Source: Streptomyces olivochromogenes
GTDB taxonomy: Bacteria; Actinomycetota; Actinomycetes; Streptomycetales; Streptomycetaceae
Direction of reading: 5' to 3'
Length of the DNA stretch: 64,000 nucleotides
NCBI RefSeq assembly: GCF_021538895.1
Contig: NZ_JADDRL010000013.1
Span: 1 to 64,000 of the forward strand
Position 1 is the first letter of the stretch. Each line of letters begins with the position of its first letter. Shown piece by piece: positions 60,937 to 64,000 of this stretch. A program made the position numbers and the translations under genes. The notes beneath the pieces were generated by a model. It worked only from the letters and a program-made list of their open reading frames with translations, ran no database searches and was not told where the DNA came from.

Positions 60937-61956
60937 TCAGTCCCGTCCGCCGTGCCAGCGAACGGCCACGGCACCGGCGAAGTCGCCTGCGTGGGCGAAG
61001 CCCCCGAGCACCATGAGGTCGCCGTCCTCCACCTGCCGGGAGCCGATCGCGCGGTCCAAGGTGATCGGGATGGCCGCGCCGAACAGATTCCCGTACTCGT
61101 CGAAGGTGTTCAGGTGCCGTTCGGCCGGCAGTTGCAGCGCCTCGCGCCAGTTCCGCAGGAACGTACGGTTGGGCTGGTTGGTGATGAGGACGTCGATGTC
61201 GGTGCTCGCCACGCCGAGCCGCCGGCACAGGTCCATGACCACCTCGGGGACGAGGCGGTTCCCGCGTGCCAGGACCTTGGCCACGCTTGCGTCGGTGAAC
61301 CCGATCCGCAGCTGGGACTCTCCCGGCTCCCAGTACTTGCGACCGTCCTCGACCGCCACGGTCATGTCGCCGGCGTACTCGCCGATGTGCCGGGTCTCCA
61401 CGTCGAGGACCGGTGACTGGGCCGACGTCGTCACGAACGCCACACCGCACCCGTCGCCCGGGATCGCCGCTTGGGCGAGTTTGCGCACCTCGGACTGGGT
61501 GAAGCACTGCCCCGCGGCGCTTTGCGCGTTGCAGATCAGCGCGGTCTTCGCGTCAGTGGTGGTGAGGATCTGCCGGGCCATCTTCACCATGTACACAAAG
61601 GACGCGCAGCCCGCGTTGGCCACGTCGACGAGCCACTCCGGGTTCAGTCCCAGCCGACGCGCCACCTCGGTTCCGGCGCCCACGAACGGCAGGTCCGGCA
61701 ACTGGCTGTGCACCAACAGCACGTCGACGGCTCGGATCTCCGCCCCGCCGTGCCGTTCGATCAGGGGTTGTACGGCCCGTTCGATCATGTCCGCGTTCGT
61801 CTCGTCCGCGGCCACATGGTGCCGTGACGGTGGGACCTTGAACATGGGGTGGTTGCGGAGCTTGTCCTCGGCTCCGGGGTACTCGGTGTAGAACTCCGCG
61901 GGGACCGGCTTGCCGGGAAGATAGCTCGCCACGTCGGTGAGGCTGACCGTCGTCAC
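60937..61956 (-). CDS. KAS III-like acyl transferase/condensing enzyme, active-site His replaced
   Basis: 339 aa, FabH-like thiolase fold. Catalytic-type Cys117 in DVANAGCASF and Asn290 in EYGNLFGAAIP are present. In the segment equivalent to FabH PHQAN the sequence is ITNQPNRT, so Asn260 stands where His is expected. Start GTG at 61956 overlaps the SRPBCC stop by 4 nt (GTGA). Such altered KAS III proteins often catalyse acyl transfer to O, N or C nucleophiles rather than decarboxylative condensation, which is inference. Lies between SRPBCC and aminotransferase genes. Confidence 0.92.
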   Translation of the reverse strand: MTTVSLTDVASYLPGKPVPAEFYTEYPGAEDKLRNHPMFKVPPSRHHVAADETNADMIERAVQPLIERHGGAEIRAVDVLLVHSQLPDLPFVGAGTEVARRLGLNPEWLVDVANAGCASFVYMVKMARQILTTTDAKTALICNAQSAAGQCFTQSEVRKLAQAAIPGDGCGVAFVTTSAQSPVLDVETRHIGEYAGDMTVAVEDGRKYWEPGESQLRIGFTDASVAKVLARGNRLVPEVVMDLCRRLGVASTDIDVLITNQPNRTFLRNWREALQLPAERHLNTFDEYGNLFGAAIPITLDRAIGSRQVEDGDLMVLGGFAHAGDFAGAVAVRWHGGRD

Positions 61957-62606
61957 CGCGCCACCGCCCTGGCCGGAGCCACGCTGACCGGCAGGCCGCC
62001 CCGGTGCCGATGTTCCAGGATCGCCTTGAGATTGTTCATCTCCAAGGTGTGCCCCGCGTAGAAGAGGTCCCAGTAGTCGCCCACCCAGGGCCGGTCCGGG
62101 CGCGGCGCCTTCTCGGGATGCGGGTTGGTGTCGTAGTAGGGGTGCCGGCAGTTGGTCCAGGTGATCACCGAACCCGGCTTGTCGAGCACCAGGCGGGCCG
62201 GGACGACACGCATCAGGTAGATCATCCACAGCTTCTCGCCCTGGTCCCACGAGCAGTGGTAGTCCACGGTCATGGCCTCGGGGTTGGCGACCACCTCGCA
62301 GTAGATCCTGGTGTCGTCCTCCAGTCGGTCGTGACCGACCCACAGCCCCGGGGTGCCGCTGGGCGCGAAGTCCCGCAGGCTGCAGGTCCATTCCTCCAGA
62401 TGGTGCCCCTGGCGCAGGTAGTCGTAGGCCTGCTCAGGGGGGCAGTCGACGTACTCGTGGATGGTGCAGTACTGCCCGTAGACCTGGTGGTGGGGGTAGA
62501 CCGCGTGGGTGAGCTCCATGCAGTGGGCGGTCAGTTCCTGCTTGTCGGCGTTCTCGATCCGGATCAGACCGGGGATGTCAGCCAACGTGGACGACTCCTC
62601 GCTCAT
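61953..62606 (-). CDS. SRPBCC-fold protein
   Basis: 217-aa START/polyketide-cyclase-like domain: YGQYCTIHEYVDCPPEQAYD, EEWTCSLRDF, YHCSWDQGEKLWMIYLMRVV and TWTNCRHPYYDTNP, with an amphipathic C-terminal helix (TLEMNNLKAILEHR). Larger than simple SRPBCC proteins. Overlaps the ThDP-enzyme stop by 29 bp and the KAS III-like start by 4 bp, so the operon is translationally coupled. Probably binds or cyclises the intermediate made by its neighbours. Confidence 0.85.
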   Translation of the reverse strand: MSEESSTLADIPGLIRIENADKQELTAHCMELTHAVYPHHQVYGQYCTIHEYVDCPPEQAYDYLRQGHHLEEWTCSLRDFAPSGTPGLWVGHDRLEDDTRIYCEVVANPEAMTVDYHCSWDQGEKLWMIYLMRVVPARLVLDKPGSVITWTNCRHPYYDTNPHPEKAPRPDRPWVGDYWDLFYAGHTLEMNNLKAILEHRHRGGLPVSVAPARAVAR

Positions 62607-64000
62607 CTGAACCCTCCTTGCTCTTGTTGGCTTCGGTGAAGGACTGGAAGGGAAGGAACGGGGGGATCTCCCGCGGGTCGCAGGGCACCACGACGAACGC
62701 CGGGCCGCCGCCCGCGTTGCCGCGCAGCAGGGCCGTGCGCAGCTGTGCCGCGTCGTCGGCTCCCGTGGCCTCCAACGACGGGAAGGCGGCGGCCACTCCG
62801 GCGGCTATGTCGGTCGGGGCGAACAGATCGTCGCTGCGGACGCCGCCCTGGAGGAACTCCTCGCGCAGCGCGCACATGGCGTGGGCGTTGTTGTTGAAGA
62901 TCACGAACGTCACGGGTGCGTCGTACTCCACGGCGGTGTGCACCTCCATCCCGTGCATGAAGAAGGCCCCGTCGCCGGCGATGACGTAGGTGCGTCGGCC
63001 GGTGGCGAGCGCGGCACCGATGCCGGCACCGAAGGTGTAGCCCATGCCGCCCATGCCGAGCGCCACCACGAAGCGGCCGTGGCGCGGTGCCGGCAGGAGA
63101 TGGATCGCGCTGGCGCCCGTGTTGCCGGCGTCCACGAAGACGTGGGCGTCCTGGGGGAGTGCCGCCTCCACCGCGGCGACCGCCTGGTCATGGGGGACGG
63201 TTCGTTCTCGGTCCCCAAAGAGCGGACCCGGTGTGGGCGCGGGAAGGGGGCCGGCGTGCGGCGGGCAAGGACGTGGGTGCGGTGGCAGCCGTACGGTCAC
63301 CGCGCGCAGCGCGTCGCGCAGATTGCCACCCAGTGCGATGCCTGCCACGAACGGTGGTTCGGGGCCGAGACAGACGACGTCGGTGGCGGCCAGGGCCTGG
63401 TCGAGGCCACCGCGTGCCAGGAGCGGCAGTCGGGTACCGACCAGCAGGCACAGGTCGGCCCGCCGCAGACAGTCTTCGACGTTGGCGTGGCCCATCACCC
63501 CGGCTACGCCCGCGAATCGGGGATCACGGTTGTCGAAGACGTCCTTGGCGTCCGGGGTGACCGCCACCCATGCCCCGAGGCACTGGGCCAGTTCGGCCAG
63601 TTCCCCGCGCGCGTCGTCGGCGGCAACACCCTCACCGGCGATGACGAGGACGCGACCGGCCTCGTGAAGGGCGTCCGACACGGCGCCGACGGCAGCTGTG
63701 TCGAGCCGCGCCGCGGATGCCGTCGCGGGGCCGCCCGGTGATGTCGGGGCCATGTCGTGGGCGGGTACCTGGATGCGCGCCTGCTGCACGTCCTTGGGCA
63801 GCAACAGCACGGCCGGCCCGCGCGGTTCGGCCTGCGCCGCCGCGACTGCCAGGGGCAGCAACTCCGTGAGCGAGGACGCGTCATCGACCCGGGCGCAGAA
63901 CCGGGAGACGGGCGCGAAGACCTCCCGTGCGTCGAAGGAGCCCGCCTTGCCGCTGGAGTCCTGGAACGCCCCGTGCCCTTCCTGGCCGGTCGGAGGCTGA
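62578..64000 (-). CDS. thiamine-diphosphate-dependent enzyme (5' end outside window)
   Basis: About 474 residues are visible of an acetolactate-synthase/benzoylformate-decarboxylase type enzyme; the PYR domain N-terminus is beyond the right edge. Central DHS domain includes RVLVIAGEGVAADDARGELA. The C-terminal PP domain has FVDAGNTGASAIHLL and the ThDP motif GDGAFFMHGMEVHTAVEYDA through FVIFNNNAHAM (GDG ... NN), so cofactor binding is intact. Catalyses decarboxylation and/or carboligation of 2-oxo acids. First visible gene of a coupled operon with SRPBCC, KAS III-like and aminotransferase genes. Confidence 0.92.
   Translation of the reverse strand, partial: QPPTGQEGHGAFQDSSGKAGSFDAREVFAPVSRFCARVDDASSLTELLPLAVAAAQAEPRGPAVLLLPKDVQQARIQVPAHDMAPTSPGGPATASAARLDTAAVGAVSDALHEAGRVLVIAGEGVAADDARGELAELAQCLGAWVAVTPDAKDVFDNRDPRFAGVAGVMGHANVEDCLRRADLCLLVGTRLPLLARGGLDQALAATDVVCLGPEPPFVAGIALGGNLRDALRAVTVRLPPHPRPCPPHAGPLPAPTPGPLFGDRERTVPHDQAVAAVEAALPQDAHVFVDAGNTGASAIHLLPAPRHGRFVVALGMGGMGYTFGAGIGAALATGRRTYVIAGDGAFFMHGMEVHTAVEYDAPVTFVIFNNNAHAMCALREEFLQGGVRSDDLFAPTDIAAGVAAAFPSLEATGADDAAQLRTALLRGNAGGGPAFVVVPCDPREIPPFLPFQSFTEANKSKEGSDERGVVHVG

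Noticed and set aside
1-64000. CRISPR arrays, tRNA/rRNA genes, integrase with att sites, riboswitches
   Set aside because: Scanned by eye for regular spaced repeats, tRNA-like cloverleaf ends and integrase motifs; none convincing. The only tandem array is the 14-bp leader repeat at 31846.

Overview
This is a high-GC window with strong third-position GC bias, frequent GTG/TTG starts and AGGAGG-type ribosome sites. It also has many one-component regulators, secreted proteins with Ala-rich signals, two SpoIIE-type phosphatase sensors and a TTA codon in a large LuxR regulator. Together these indicate a Streptomyces (or close streptomycete) chromosome. The density of truncated, frameshifted and chimeric genes, two transposase remnants and the small taxonomically variable operons look like an accessory or chromosome-arm region rather than the conserved core. 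No rRNA, tRNA, CRISPR array or intact mobile element was seen.

Layout. 1-9 kb: a TetR regulator with operator-like repeats and an alpha/beta hydrolase, a PAS-PAS-GAF-SpoIIE phosphatase, a divergent LysR/alcohol dehydrogenase unit followed by an NAD(P)-binding reductase, a scar with a transposase fragment, and a secreted protein. 9-20 kb: a membrane-anchored ricin-B protein, a LAL-type LuxR regulator, an overlapping ArsR-SRPBCC-ABM operon with a perfect operator palindrome, a PAS-GAF-SpoIIE-HATPase protein, a sortase tail and a TetR unit next to a deleted PH-like gene. 20-33 kb: GH5 glycosidase, VOC protein, SNase-like protein, DUF418-like membrane protein, a cysteine-synthase/MFS pair, S51 peptidase, alpha/beta hydrolase, DUF2180, AhpD-like and SDR genes. 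33-41 kb: L,D-transpeptidase lipoprotein, poly-gamma-glutamate hydrolase, chloramphenicol phosphotransferase-like kinase, NTF2-like protein and a TrmO-like methyltransferase, interspersed with several broken genes and an IS5-type remnant.

41-50 kb appears to be one regulon. Two tandem flavin-dependent oxidoreductases plus an F420/NADP oxidoreductase-like gene, a membrane-protein gene and the marR gene itself all carry the same TTGACGCGTCAA-type palindrome. EamA/LysR and DUF899 genes lie between or beside them. 50-59 kb: SDR/AraC flanked by an exact 14-bp inverted repeat, an esterase, a GH92 alpha-mannosidase under a LacI-type palindrome, a rhomboid-like protein, a murJ fragment, a YczE-like protein, and a divergent DUF2867/TetR pair with two operators. 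59-64 kb: a tightly coupled reverse-strand operon (ThDP enzyme, SRPBCC protein, KAS III-like enzyme lacking the usual His, HisC-like aminotransferase) that continues off the right edge and looks like part of a specialised-metabolite pathway.
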